Assembly: GCF_015865035.1 (NCBI RefSeq)
Contig: NZ_JADZGI010000001.1
Span: 186,001-250,000, forward strand
Length of the DNA: 64,000 nt
Direction of reading: 5' to 3'
Source: Novosphingobium aureum
GTDB lineage: Bacteria > Pseudomonadota > Alphaproteobacteria > Sphingomonadales > Sphingomonadaceae
A program made the position numbers and the translations under genes. Position 1 is the stretch's first letter. Each line of letters begins with the position of its first letter. Below are positions 43,638 to 58,720 of this stretch, one piece after another. The notes under the pieces are model-generated. The model was given only the letters and a program-made list of their open reading frames with translations, had not been told where the DNA came from and did not search any database.

Positions 43638-44159
43638 TCAGTCGTTCTTGGGCACGCTGAAGGTACCCGAGACACGCCCGCCGGACGCTGCCGAGACACC
43701 GCTCTTGAGGTCGATCACGAAGCGGCCGCCGCGCAGGGTGTCGCTACCGCGCTTGAGCGAGGCATTGCCCACCATCGTGATGATGCGCTTGTTGAAGTCG
43801 TAGATCGCGACGTCGCCGGTCGCCACTTCGTTGGCGCGAGTCACGCGCACGCCGCCGCTGGCGGTGATGCGCTGGAGCTGCAGCGAAGAGGCATTGGTGA
43901 AGTTGACGATAGTGCGTGCGGCAGTCAGGCGCAGGTCGGACTGCTTGATATCGACGTTGCCGGTCAGCACCACGCGGTTCTGCTTTTCCTGCAGCTCGAT
44001 GCGGTCCGCGGCATAGTCGACCGGGGCATTGGTGTTATGCCCGGAGATTGCCTGTGCCTCGCCGCGTCCTGCGCTGAAAAGCGCACCGGAAGCGGCGAGC
44101 ACGAGCCCGGCCGAGAGAAGGGCTGCCCGGAAGGTGACGCGGTGCGGACGGGGCGACAT
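43638..44159 (-). CDS. lptA: LPS transport periplasmic protein LptA
   Basis: A 173-residue OstA-like beta-jellyroll protein that forms the periplasmic bridge for lipopolysaccharide between LptC and LptD. A signal peptide ends near GEAQA (about 36). The repeat-like body shows VDYAADRIELQEKQNRVVLTGNV, DIKQSDLRLTAART, ATGDVAIYDFNKR and LRGGRFVIDLKSG. Its ATG coincides with the last base of the lptC stop. No lptB gene follows; the terminator at 43569 ends the unit, whereas lptB follows lptA in many other bacteria. Confidence 0.92.
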   Translation of the reverse strand: MSPRPHRVTFRAALLSAGLVLAASGALFSAGRGEAQAISGHNTNAPVDYAADRIELQEKQNRVVLTGNVDIKQSDLRLTAARTIVNFTNASSLQLQRITASGGVRVTRANEVATGDVAIYDFNKRIITMVGNASLKRGSDTLRGGRFVIDLKSGVSAASGGRVSGTFSVPKND

Positions 44160-44809
44160 TATTGGGGAATCCTCAGCTTGCTCCCGGGCGTCATGCGCAG
44201 CCGGGCATTGCCATCCAGGGTGACTGTGCGCTCTTCGAGGTCAGCCTTCATCGTATCGGCCTTGAAGGTACCGCTGGGCACCGCGCCCTCGACGCCGCCC
44301 GATCCTTGCGCGGTGCGCGCGCCGATGTCGATGGTGACGTTGTTGGTGGTCATGCGGTAGCCGTCGCTGGCGGAGAAATCGACCGGTCCGTCGACGTCGA
44401 TCTCTTCCTTGTTGTAATCGTAGCGCCCCTTGGGCGCGACGATTTTGGCGGGGCCGTCGTTGAGCGCCATGCGTGCATCGAGGTCGAACATCTCGACCAC
44501 CGGAATCGCGGCGGTCTTCTGCACGGCAGTGCCCGCAGTGACCACGAAGGCGCGGTTCTTGTTGTCCTTGCCGCGATAGGCGGCATCGTCGACGGCGAGG
44601 CGCTCGCCAGTGACGGCGACCTTGTTGCGGTCGAGCAGGAAGCTGATCTCGCCGCGCGGGCTGAGCGGGACGAGCACCATGACCGCCGCGATCACGCCGA
44701 TCGCGGTGGGCAGGGCCTTGCCGAGGAAGGCGACCAGCCGGTCATGCGATCCGCCCGGCGCCGCGAAGTGGCGGCGGCGGTTGCGGATCTGGGTGGCTTC
44801 CTGCGACAT
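44159..44809 (-). CDS. lptC: LPS export ABC transporter periplasmic protein LptC
   Basis: A 216-residue inner-membrane protein with one N-terminal TM (ALPTAIGVIAAVMVLVPLSP, about 33-52) and a periplasmic jellyroll that receives LPS from LptB2FG and passes it to LptA. The DUF1239-like body is recognisable from FLLDRNKVAVTGERLAVDDA, YNKEEIDVDGPVDFSASDGYRM and GTFKADTMKADLEERTVTLDGNAR. It sits between an RNase D-type gene and lptA, the usual alphaproteobacterial rnd-lptC-lptA order, with short spacing to both. Confidence 0.92.
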   Translation of the reverse strand: MSQEATQIRNRRRHFAAPGGSHDRLVAFLGKALPTAIGVIAAVMVLVPLSPRGEISFLLDRNKVAVTGERLAVDDAAYRGKDNKNRAFVVTAGTAVQKTAAIPVVEMFDLDARMALNDGPAKIVAPKGRYDYNKEEIDVDGPVDFSASDGYRMTTNNVTIDIGARTAQGSGGVEGAVPSGTFKADTMKADLEERTVTLDGNARLRMTPGSKLRIPQ

Positions 44810-44833
44810 GGTCGTTCAGACGTGCCGGGCCGG

Positions 44834-45457
44834 TCAGGCCGCTTCGTGGCTGAAGATGTCGTGGTCGGGCCAGCCGGCGATGTCCAGCCGCGCGCGCGTG
44901 GGCAGGAAGTCGAAGCAGGCCTGCGCCATCTCGGTGCGCTTCTCGCGCTCGAGGCGCTCGACGAGGACGGCGTGCATCGCGTGCAGGTGGCGCACGTCGG
45001 ATGCCGCGTAGTCTTGCTGCGCGTCGGTCAGCACGGGCGCACCCCAGTCGCTCGACTGCTGCTGCTTGGACACTTCCTTGCCGAGCAGTTCGCGCACGAG
45101 TTCCTTGAGGCCGTGGCGGTCGGTGTAGGTGCGCACCAGCTTGCTCGCGATCTTGGTGCAGAACACCGGCGCGGCCATCACGCCAAGGTAGTACTCGATC
45201 GCCGCGAGATCGAAGCGCGCGAAGTGATAGAGCTTGAGGCGTTCGGGATCGGCGAGCACGGCCTTGAGGTTGGGCGCGGCATAGTCGCTGCCCGGCGCAA
45301 AGCGCACGAGATGCTCGTCGCCCTGTCCGTCGGAGATCTGGACCACGCAGAGGCGGTCGCGGCGGGTGATCAGCCCCATCGTCTCGGTGTCGACGGCGAT
45401 GGGCCCGGGCGCAAGCACGCCCTCGGGAAGATCTTCTTCGTGGAGATAGACAGCCAT
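44834..45457 (-). CDS. RNase D-type 3'-5' exonuclease (single domain)
   Basis: A 207-residue DEDD-family exonuclease. Catalytic acidic residues appear in AVDTETMGL (D23, E25), HFARFDLAAIEYYLG (second Asp) and DYAASDVRHLHAM (Asp and the nearby pattern of the DEDDy type). Full-length RNase D adds one or two HRDC domains; none is present here, so this is the short form that accompanies lptCA in alphaproteobacteria. It likely trims structured RNA 3' ends; the substrate is unknown. Start 45457 matches the family N-terminus. Confidence 0.9.
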   Translation of the reverse strand: MAVYLHEEDLPEGVLAPGPIAVDTETMGLITRRDRLCVVQISDGQGDEHLVRFAPGSDYAAPNLKAVLADPERLKLYHFARFDLAAIEYYLGVMAAPVFCTKIASKLVRTYTDRHGLKELVRELLGKEVSKQQQSSDWGAPVLTDAQQDYAASDVRHLHAMHAVLVERLEREKRTEMAQACFDFLPTRARLDIAGWPDHDIFSHEAA

Positions 45458-45550
45458 GGTCTGCAAGTGCTTAGGGACTGGGCGAGGCGAGTGCAATGGT
45501 TGGCTCGCGCGCATGCGCCATCGCGCGCGCGTTTCACGGCGGAGATGGTC

Positions 45551-46258
45551 ATGGCGGCAACAGGTGGAGAAGCCGGAGCAGCCACGGCGCTGAGAGTGCC
45601 TGCTCCTTGGCGCGAGGCCCTGTCCTCGGTCCTCGCGAGCCCCGGCCTTGCCGATCTGGCCGAGCGCCTCGCGCGCGAGGAGGCGGCAGGCTCCACGGTA
45701 TTTCCACCGCCCGGGAAGCGCATGCGCGCGCTCGAGCTGACGAGCCCCGAGTCGGTGCGCGTGGTGATCCTGGGGCAGGACCCCTACCACGGCGCGGGGC
45801 AGGCGCACGGGCTGGCCTTCTCGGTGCCTCATGGGATCAAGGTGCCGCCCTCGCTGGTCAACATCTACAAGGAGCTGGCGAGCGACCTCGGCATCGTGCG
45901 CCCGGACCATGGCAATCTCGAGCATTGGGCGCGTCAGGGCGTGCTGCTGCTCAACAATGCGCTGACCGTTGCCGAAGGGCAGGCGGGATCGCACCGCACC
46001 TACGGCTGGGAGCCGTTCACCGACGCGGTCGTCGCGGCGGTGGCGGCAAGCGCGCAGCCGGTCGTGTTCATGCTCTGGGGCAGTCATGCCCAGGCCAAGG
46101 CGGCCCGGATCGACGATCTGGCGCGCGGACCGCATCTGGTGCTCGAATCGCCCCATCCCAGCCCGCTGTCGGCCCGTCGCGGCTTCTTCGGTTGCCGACA
46201 CTTCAGCCGCGCCAACGAATTCCTCGACTTGCACGGGCGTGGCCGGATCGATTGGTAA
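45551..46258 (+). CDS. ung: Uracil-DNA glycosylase (family 1)
   Basis: A 235-residue base-excision repair enzyme removing uracil from DNA. The catalytic water-activating loop GQDPYH is at 75-80 (Asp77), followed by GQAHGLAFSV. The minor-groove Leu loop HPSPLSARRGFFG lies near residue 203. LLLNNALTVAEGQAGSH and FMLWGSHAQ complete the family signature. I chose the ATG at 45551, with GGAG 7 bp upstream; an ATG two codons earlier is possible. It is divergent from the rnd-lptCA unit. Confidence 0.95.
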   Translation: MAATGGEAGAATALRVPAPWREALSSVLASPGLADLAERLAREEAAGSTVFPPPGKRMRALELTSPESVRVVILGQDPYHGAGQAHGLAFSVPHGIKVPPSLVNIYKELASDLGIVRPDHGNLEHWARQGVLLLNNALTVAEGQAGSHRTYGWEPFTDAVVAAVAASAQPVVFMLWGSHAQAKAARIDDLARGPHLVLESPHPSPLSARRGFFGCRHFSRANEFLDLHGRGRIDW

Positions 46259-46361
46259 AACCGATTCCAGAAATCGGGACTCATCCCGATGGTGCTCGGA
46301 ACCCGGGGCAGTCAGGCTGCATTTCGTCTGCAAGGAAATAAACTGCGACGAGGATAGAGCC

Positions 46362-47918
46362 ATGGCCGACAAGCCCACCCTGACCACCAGCGCCGGCGCC
46401 CCGGTACCGAGCAACGAACATTCGCTGACGGCGGGGCAGCGCGGCCCGGTGCTGATGCAGGACTATCAGCTGCTCGAGAAGCTGGCGCACCAGAACCGCG
46501 AGCGTATCCCCGAGCGCACCGTCCACGCCAAGGGTTGGGGGCTGCAGGGTACCTTCACGGTGACCAAGGACATCACCAGGTACACCTGCGCCAAGCTCTT
46601 CTCGGAGATCGGCAAGAAGACCGAGGTGCTCTCGCGCTGGTCGACCGTCGCCGGTGAGGCGGGCGCGGCAGATGCCGAGCGCGACGTGCGCGGCTTCAGC
46701 CTCAAGTTCTACACCGAGGACGGCAATTGGGACATGGTCGGCAACAACACGCCGGTCTTCTTCGTGCGCGATGCCTACAAGTTCCCCGACTTCATCCACA
46801 CGCAAAAGCGCCATCCCAAGACCAACCTGCGCAGCCCCGAGGCGATGTTCGACTTCTGGGCCGCTCAGCCCGAGTGCGTTCATCAGGTGACGATCCTCAT
46901 GTCGGATCGCGGCATTCCCAAGAATCCGATGCACATGAACGGCTATGGCAGCCACACCTTCTCGATGTGGAACGAGGCCGGCGAGCGCTTCTGGGTGAAG
47001 TTCCACTTCAAGACCCAGCAGGGCCACAAGTTCTATACCAACGCGGACTCGGAAAAGCTGATCGGCAAGACCCGCGAGAGCTACCAGGAAGACCTCTATA
47101 ACGCGATCGAGAACGGCGAATTCCCCAAGTGGACGCTGTTCATCCAGGTCATGCCCGAGGAGGACGCGCTCAAGACGCCGTACAACCCCTTCGACCTGAC
47201 CAAGGTCTGGCCGCACGGCGATTACCCGCTGATCGAGGTGGGTGAGCTGGAAATGCACACCAATCCGGAAAACTACTTCCAGATGGTCGAGAACGCGGCT
47301 TTCAGCCCGTCGAACATCGTGCCGGGCATCTCGTTCTCGCCCGACAAGATGCTGCAGGCGCGCGTGTTCTCCTATGCAGACGCGCACCGCTATCGCCTTG
47401 GCACGCACTACGAGGCACTGCCCGCCAATGCCCCGAAGGCTGCTCAGGTGAACCATTACCACAAGGATGGTTCGATGCGCTTCTTCACCAACGACTTCGG
47501 CAATCCCGACGCCTACTACGAGCCCAACCAGTATGAAGGCCCGGTCGCCGATGCCTCGGTGCAGGAACCGCCGCTGCGTATCGATGGCGACATGAACCGT
47601 TACGGCAATGCACAGGAAGTCGATGACTACACCCAGCCGCGTGCGCTCTACGAGATGTTCTCGGACGAGCAGAAGCAGCGCCTCTACAGCAATTACGCGG
47701 CGGCCATGGGCCCGGTCTCGCAGGGCGTGAAGGAGCGCTGGTACGCAGTGCTCGAGAAGGTCCACCCCGAGTACGCCGCCGGTGTGCGCAAGGCCTGTGA
47801 GGCGATGGATTCGGACGTCAACGCGGTGCCGATCACCAGCGAGACCCCGACCGACGCCGAGGATCGCAACACTGCGCCCGACACGGTCAAGGCGCACGAC
47901 GAGGTGCCGGCCAAGTAA
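46362..47918 (+). CDS. katA: Catalase (haem, KatA/clade-type monofunctional)
   Basis: A 518-residue catalase decomposing hydrogen peroxide. The active-site His55 is in ERTVHAKGWGLQGTF; the segment after the His reads WGL, where AGA or SGA is common. The second active-site residue is Asn128 in NWDMVGNNTPVFFVRD. The haem-ligand tyrosine is Tyr338 in ARVFSYADAHRYRLG. The length fits the small-subunit clades. It has an AGGAT-type Shine-Dalgarno before the ATG and is followed by a strong terminator. OxyR-type control is likely from general knowledge, but no OxyR site is evident in the 103-bp upstream gap. Confidence 0.96.
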   Translation: MADKPTLTTSAGAPVPSNEHSLTAGQRGPVLMQDYQLLEKLAHQNRERIPERTVHAKGWGLQGTFTVTKDITRYTCAKLFSEIGKKTEVLSRWSTVAGEAGAADAERDVRGFSLKFYTEDGNWDMVGNNTPVFFVRDAYKFPDFIHTQKRHPKTNLRSPEAMFDFWAAQPECVHQVTILMSDRGIPKNPMHMNGYGSHTFSMWNEAGERFWVKFHFKTQQGHKFYTNADSEKLIGKTRESYQEDLYNAIENGEFPKWTLFIQVMPEEDALKTPYNPFDLTKVWPHGDYPLIEVGELEMHTNPENYFQMVENAAFSPSNIVPGISFSPDKMLQARVFSYADAHRYRLGTHYEALPANAPKAAQVNHYHKDGSMRFFTNDFGNPDAYYEPNQYEGPVADASVQEPPLRIDGDMNRYGNAQEVDDYTQPRALYEMFSDEQKQRLYSNYAAAMGPVSQGVKERWYAVLEKVHPEYAAGVRKACEAMDSDVNAVPITSETPTDAEDRNTAPDTVKAHDEVPAK

Positions 47919-47962
47919 GCTGCGCCGGGACCTCGTCGGGTCCCGACCACGATACGCTTAGT

Positions 47963-48016
47963 AAAAGGGCGTCGCTTGTAACCGGCACCGGGTGCCGGGG
48001 AAGCGACGCCCTTTTT
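47963..48016. terminator. Bidirectional terminator after katA
   Basis: AAAAGGGCGTCGCTT (47963-47977) pairs with 48001-48015, with an internal CCGGCACC/GGTGCCGG hairpin. T runs face both ways between katA and the convergent chemoreceptor gene. Confidence 0.92.
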
Positions 48017-48022
48017 CGTATC

Positions 48023-49834
48023 TCAGGCCGCCGCGCTCATTCCTGCCTCGATTTCTGCCGTTCCCACTGCGCTGGAACGCCGCATGTGGTTGGCTTCCCC
48101 GCTATCCGTGCCGCTGGTGACGGGGCGGGCTTCGCGCATTCGGGTGCGGAAGCTTGAGGTCAGCGTGGATAGGCTGGTGGCCTCGCCCTCGAGATTGCGG
48201 GTTGCCGCAGTGGTCTGTTCGACCATGGCCGCGTTCTGCTGGGTCATGCGGTCCATCTCGCCAATGGCGGTGTTGACCTGTTCGAGATCGGCCGACTGTT
48301 CGCGTGTGGAGCGGGCCATGTCGGCCACCAGTTGCTGCAGGCCGGAGACACGCTCGACGATGACGGCGAGGCTCTCGCCGGTCTGACCCACGAGCGAAAC
48401 TCCCTCTCCGACCTGCGCCGCGCTGCGCGTGATCAACTGCTTGATCTGGTTGGCGGCCTCGGCCGAGCGCTGGGCCAGTGCGCGCACTTCGGTTGCGACC
48501 ACGGCAAAGCCCTTGCCTGCCTCGCCGGCCCTTGCTGCCTCCACTCCCGCATTGAGCGCGAGCAGGTTGGTCTGGAAGGCGATTGAATCGATCAGGTCGA
48601 TGATCGAGGATATCTCCTTGGCCGAGGAATCGATTGCGGCCATTGCCGCAACCGCGTCGCGGACCACGTTGCCGCCTTCAGAAGCCGCGTCATGGGCGTC
48701 GTTGATGGCCTCGTGTGCCTCGCTCGCGGCCCGCGCAGAACCCTGGATGCGGCCGGTGACCTGTCCGAGCGCAGCCGCGGTTTCCTCGAGGCTTGCGGCC
48801 TGCTGCTGGTTGCGACGTGCCAGATCGTCGGCCCCGGCGCGGATTTCGCTGATCGCGTTCATCACGCTTCCCGCGCCCACGCGCACCGTGCCCATGGCCC
48901 GGCACAGCGCGGTCACCGCCTCGTTGTAGTTGCTGCGCAAGGCCTCGTAATCTTCAGAAAATTCCTCGCAGATGCGATGTTCGAGGTCCTTCTCCGCGAG
49001 TTTGCGCAGCCCGACCGAGAGCCTCTCGACGACCCGGCGATGTTCTTCCTCGGTGGCAGCCTTTTCGATACCCGCCTTGCGAAAGACGTCCATCGAGCGG
49101 GCCATGGTGCCGAATTCGTCGGTCCGGGAGGTGCCCTCGATCGTGATGTCGTAGTCGCCTTCGCCAAGACAGCCGATGGTGCGGCTGGTCTGTTCGAGCG
49201 GTTCGATCACCTTGCGCTCGATCTGCCGGGTCGCCCAGCGCAGGGCGCCGACCAGCAGCAGCGCCATCAGTGCGCTGGCGACGAGGCAGGCGAGCACGAT
49301 CCACGAATCGCGCTGCATCTCGGCCTCGGTATAGGCACGCGAGAGCGCGACCAGCTTGAGCACTTCCTTGTGCTGCAATTCGTAGAGGTGGCTGATCTGC
49401 CTGACGTGAATCCAGTACATGGCATCGCGGTCACGCGCCTTCGCCGCAACCGTGAAGGGCCCGTCGACCACTCGCCAGAACTCGTCGGCGAAGAACACCA
49501 CCCGGTCGAGTTGCTGCTGGATGTCGTCCGGCAGCGGGGTCCTGGCCCAGTAGTCGCGTCTTTGGCGAAAGTCCTGCTCCAGCGCGCGCAGGTGGGCGAG
49601 CGCCCGCTTGGTGTCATTGGTGTTTTCAGTGGCCAGGGTAGTCTCCAGATAGGGTTCGACGACGAAGGCCGGCGGGGGCAGGATGTCGGCGAGCATTTCG
49701 TTCTGGAGGGCATGCTTGCGCTCGATCGGTCCGCCGAAGCGCAGCTGGTAGAGTACGAAGCCGGTCAGCAGCACCGCCGCGATCACGAGCGCGGTCAGCA
49801 GGCGGGCGCCGCGAAGGGTCTGGTCCTTGATCAT
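48023..49834 (-). CDS. Methyl-accepting chemotaxis protein
   Basis: A 603-residue transmembrane chemoreceptor. TM1 is at about 9-31, a helical periplasmic sensor domain at about 32-185 and TM2 at about 186-210. A HAMP domain follows, then a long cytoplasmic coiled-coil signalling domain. The tip hairpin IAFQTNLLALNAGVEAARAG is intact and binds CheW/CheA. Glu/Gln-rich methylation helices flank it (NQQQAASLEETAAALGQV). The C-terminus has no CheR/B-docking pentapeptide. The ligand cannot be predicted. The start is the ATG at 49834 with AAGGAG 6 bp upstream. No che genes are near, so it is an orphan receptor. Confidence 0.93.
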   Translation of the reverse strand: MIKDQTLRGARLLTALVIAAVLLTGFVLYQLRFGGPIERKHALQNEMLADILPPPAFVVEPYLETTLATENTNDTKRALAHLRALEQDFRQRRDYWARTPLPDDIQQQLDRVVFFADEFWRVVDGPFTVAAKARDRDAMYWIHVRQISHLYELQHKEVLKLVALSRAYTEAEMQRDSWIVLACLVASALMALLLVGALRWATRQIERKVIEPLEQTSRTIGCLGEGDYDITIEGTSRTDEFGTMARSMDVFRKAGIEKAATEEEHRRVVERLSVGLRKLAEKDLEHRICEEFSEDYEALRSNYNEAVTALCRAMGTVRVGAGSVMNAISEIRAGADDLARRNQQQAASLEETAAALGQVTGRIQGSARAASEAHEAINDAHDAASEGGNVVRDAVAAMAAIDSSAKEISSIIDLIDSIAFQTNLLALNAGVEAARAGEAGKGFAVVATEVRALAQRSAEAANQIKQLITRSAAQVGEGVSLVGQTGESLAVIVERVSGLQQLVADMARSTREQSADLEQVNTAIGEMDRMTQQNAAMVEQTTAATRNLEGEATSLSTLTSSFRTRMREARPVTSGTDSGEANHMRRSSAVGTAEIEAGMSAAA

Positions 49835-50017
49835 CGCGGCTCCTTGGCTGGCCGGGAATACGAGAAGCGCCCGGGCTAACAGGACAAGGTGAAACCGCGC
49901 GCAAGGCCGCGCCAATTGGAAATACCTAGGGGAACGGCGAGGAGGGGGGCTCCAGTGATAGCTGCCATCGAGGTGGCATGAAGGCAGGTTCGCTCGCTCC
50001 CTCCCCCGTTGGCATGA

Positions 50018-50048
50018 CAAAAAAAGGGGCGCCGTGAAGCGCCCCTTT
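50018..50048 (-). terminator. Intrinsic terminator of gltBD
   Basis: AAAGGGGCGC (50023-50032) pairs with GCGCCCCTTT (50039-50048), loop 6 nt. On the minus strand a seven-T run follows (complement of the A tract ending 50025), 27 bp after the gltD stop. Confidence 0.9.
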
Positions 50049-50074
50049 CCTCAATCTGCGTGGTGACCGACGGC

Positions 50075-51508
<1,434 letters not shown>

Positions 51509-51528
51509 ATCCTGATATTCCTTCGAAC

Positions 51529-56169
<4,641 letters not shown>

Positions 56170-56533
56170 CGATAGTAATCCATCCTGTCGTTTTTTCGGG
56201 GGCTCACGACCACGCATCACCGACACGCGCACGAATCGCGCGTCGCCAAGCGCGACTTTGTGACCCCAAGCGCCCCCATGACGATTGAACGGCGATTTTG
56301 CAACTGCAATGGAGCCGGTCGGGCAGGAAAATACCAATTGACAGGCCAATTTTGGGTATTTTGTTATCCGCCGGGCGGCTTTTCGTGCGCTCTGTGTATT
56401 TTATACCGATTATGGGCTTCGTGATTGTCCGCGAAGCGAACATGCGAAAAGGCCCCGGACGTGCGCTTGGTCACGTCCGGGGCCCGATCCTGTGTGACGC
56501 CCTACCTTGCGGCACGGCGGCGGTGTTCGCGTA
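56170..56533. other. Upstream region of gltBD with an inverted repeat
   Basis: This 364-bp gap contains no gene. It carries the gltBD promoter side (56170-56440) and the terminator of the next minus-strand gene. An inverted repeat AAAATACC (56328-56335) and GGTATTTT (56355-56362) is centred about 175 bp before the gltB ATG, with two CCAATT words between the arms. It could be an operator for a nitrogen regulator; the arms do not match the NtrC consensus. Confidence 0.45.
56447..56484 (-). terminator. Terminator of the acidic membrane-anchored protein gene
   Basis: GGCCCCGGACGTG (56451-56463) pairs perfectly with CACGTCCGGGGCC (56472-56484). On the minus strand it is followed by TTTT (complement of the A run at 56447-56450), 50 bp beyond the gene end. 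Confidence 0.88.
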
Positions 56534-58675
56534 TCAGGCAGCGCCGCTCATGCGCTGCAGCGTGGCGAGCGCGGCACGCAGCGCCTGTTCGGTCTGCGCA
56601 TTGTCCTGGCGCGTGCCATCCTCGCGACCGGGAGCGTCGAAGCGGCGTTCGTTGCGTGCGGAAGCCTCCGGCTGGCGGGGCAGCGCGGCGACGGTCTCGC
56701 CCGGACGGGCGAAGGATGCGGCACGGCGGGCCTCTTCGCCGGGGAAGATCACGACCGGCTCGATATCCTCGCTGTCGGGTTCCTCGATGCGGATGAACTC
56801 CTGGCGCGGTGCGCTCGGGCGCGAGAGGTCGAGCAGCGAGGAATAGCCTTCCTCCAGCTCGTCTTCCGGGCTTTCGAATTCGGCCTCGCCCTCATCCTGA
56901 TCCTCGGCGCTGTCGTCGGCGCGCAGGGCCGGTTCGGGCATGCGCCAGGAAACGGGAGTCGCGGCCAGCTCGGCTTCTCCCTCGTCAGCCTCGGCAGCAG
57001 GCGCCAAGGGACGTGCAAGACCGATATGGCGCGGCGGAATGTAACCGGGAAGGGCGAAGTCATCGTCCTCTTCCTCGAAGCTTGTGGGGTCGACCGGACG
57101 CATCGCCGCGGGAACCGCGTCATATGATGTGTCGGGCCCGGTCTGCTCGTCGAGAGCGGAGGGCGTCTCGGCAAGGAACTGGACGGGTTGCGCCTCGAAG
57201 TCGTCGGCATCGTTCGGAGACGCGTCCACGTCGTACTGCGCGGTCTGGTGCCCGTCGTCTTCCGGCTCGTCACCCTCGATGGCATCGTGCGCATGCGCCT
57301 CGTAGGCCTCGCCGACGAAATCGGCCTCACCCTCAAGGGCAGCCTCGGTCGCTTCGGGCGCGAGCGCCTGCGTCTCGAACGCGGCCTGTTCGATCTCGGC
57401 GCGGCGGCGCGTCATGGCCAGAGCCAGGCGTTCGAGCAGTTCGAGGTGCGACAGCGAGCCCAGTTCGGAGGCGGCGATACGGCGGGCGGCATTGCCGCCG
57501 TCCCGATCAGCGCCAGTCCGGTCTTCGCCAGTCTGGTCTTCGTCGGCCCGGTCCTGCTCAGGACCATCCATGTCGGCGCGAGGCGCGTAGTCCGTGGCAT
57601 CGGGCGCACTTGCCTCGACCTCGCCGTGGCTGCCTGCAAGCAGGTCGAAGCCCGGGCGCGGCGCGACGCCCGCCGACGGGATCGCGCCCAGCCGGTGCGC
57701 CAGCTCGGAGAGGCTCGCCTGTGCGCCGTGCAGCGGTCCGGCGGTGGCGATCGCCTCCTGATGCTCGGAAATATCCTCAGCTGCTTCGCCATCGGACGTG
57801 TCCGCGCGCGCCAGCAGAAAGGCGGGGAAGGCATCGTCCTCGTTCGACGCGGTGGGCAGGGCGGGTGCATCGTTGCGCACGAAGACCTGGGCACCATCCT
57901 GGCGCGCGACGTTCGCCTCGGGAAAGTCCGCTTCGTCGAAGTCGGGCAGGGTAGTGGCAGGCGGGGTTTCGATCTTGGCGGCGATTGCCGGCTCGTTGCC
58001 GAGCGGGGCGAACGGGTCTTCGGTGGCGAAGCGTCCGGTATCGAACTCGTCCTCGCCGAGGTCGAACTCGCTGACATCGAGAATCCCCGGAGCCACAGGA
58101 GCCTTGCGCACCTCTTCCGCCTCGTGGGTTTCGTCCGCACGGGCGCTGGCGGTGACGGCTGCGAACTGTTGTGGTTCGGCGACGTCCTGTTCCTGGGCCT
58201 GCTGCGCGTCCTCTACCTCGGCGGAGGTCGCGAGGGCTGCTTCGGCTTCACTCTCGCCCTCGGCCTCGATCTCGGGCTGAACCGGTTCCTGGCTGGAGGC
58301 GCGGTGGCGCAGGCGCTCGGCGGTTGTGTTGGGCGCGGTCTCCGGAGCCGCCTTGCGAGCCTTCCTCGCGACCTTCGAGCGCGCTGTGCCCGGCTTCGCG
58401 AGACGACGCGAGAGCAGGCCGCCGACGAAGGCACCGAGCGCGGTCGCGGCAAGAGCGCAGGCGATGCGGAAGGTGGCGCCGAGCGGCGGCGCGGCCATCG
58501 GCAGGATCGAATCGAGGCGGGTGACGCTGACCAGTCGCTCGATCAGCGCGGTCGGAACGGCGATCGAGCACAGCCCGGCAATCGCGCCGCACCACAGTCC
58601 GACGATCGCCGGAAACAGCGGATGCCGCGTGATTGGCTGCTTCTTGCCTGTTTTCCTGCGCTTGTGATCGGCCAC
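56534..58675 (-). CDS. Large acidic, membrane-anchored protein of unknown function
   Basis: A 713-residue protein I do not recognise. A basic N-terminus (HKRRKTGKKQ) is followed by two TM segments at about 21-43 and 68-89, then a basic stretch and more than 550 residues very rich in Glu, Asp, Ala and Pro, so the bulk should be cytoplasmic and disordered. Three short conserved-looking islands interrupt it: DPFAPLGNEP, SLSELAHRLGAIPSAG and a SLSHLELLERLALAMTRRRAEI helix. It ends in a predicted helix, EQALRAALATLQRMSGAA. A scaffold or polar-hub role is conceivable, but nothing proves it. It sits 45 bp before the glycosyltransferase gene end, on the same strand. Confidence 0.72.
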   Translation of the reverse strand: MADHKRRKTGKKQPITRHPLFPAIVGLWCGAIAGLCSIAVPTALIERLVSVTRLDSILPMAAPPLGATFRIACALAATALGAFVGGLLSRRLAKPGTARSKVARKARKAAPETAPNTTAERLRHRASSQEPVQPEIEAEGESEAEAALATSAEVEDAQQAQEQDVAEPQQFAAVTASARADETHEAEEVRKAPVAPGILDVSEFDLGEDEFDTGRFATEDPFAPLGNEPAIAAKIETPPATTLPDFDEADFPEANVARQDGAQVFVRNDAPALPTASNEDDAFPAFLLARADTSDGEAAEDISEHQEAIATAGPLHGAQASLSELAHRLGAIPSAGVAPRPGFDLLAGSHGEVEASAPDATDYAPRADMDGPEQDRADEDQTGEDRTGADRDGGNAARRIAASELGSLSHLELLERLALAMTRRRAEIEQAAFETQALAPEATEAALEGEADFVGEAYEAHAHDAIEGDEPEDDGHQTAQYDVDASPNDADDFEAQPVQFLAETPSALDEQTGPDTSYDAVPAAMRPVDPTSFEEEDDDFALPGYIPPRHIGLARPLAPAAEADEGEAELAATPVSWRMPEPALRADDSAEDQDEGEAEFESPEDELEEGYSSLLDLSRPSAPRQEFIRIEEPDSEDIEPVVIFPGEEARRAASFARPGETVAALPRQPEASARNERRFDAPGREDGTRQDNAQTEQALRAALATLQRMSGAA

Positions 58676-58720
58676 TTGGTTCGTCCTGTCATCCGGTCTG
58701 CAAGGGGCATGATCGCACAG

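Noticed and set aside
46362..47918. Altered residues (WGL) after the catalytic His of the catalase as a possible loss of function
   Set aside because: The catalytic His, Asn and haem Tyr are all present and length is normal; variation after the His occurs in the family.
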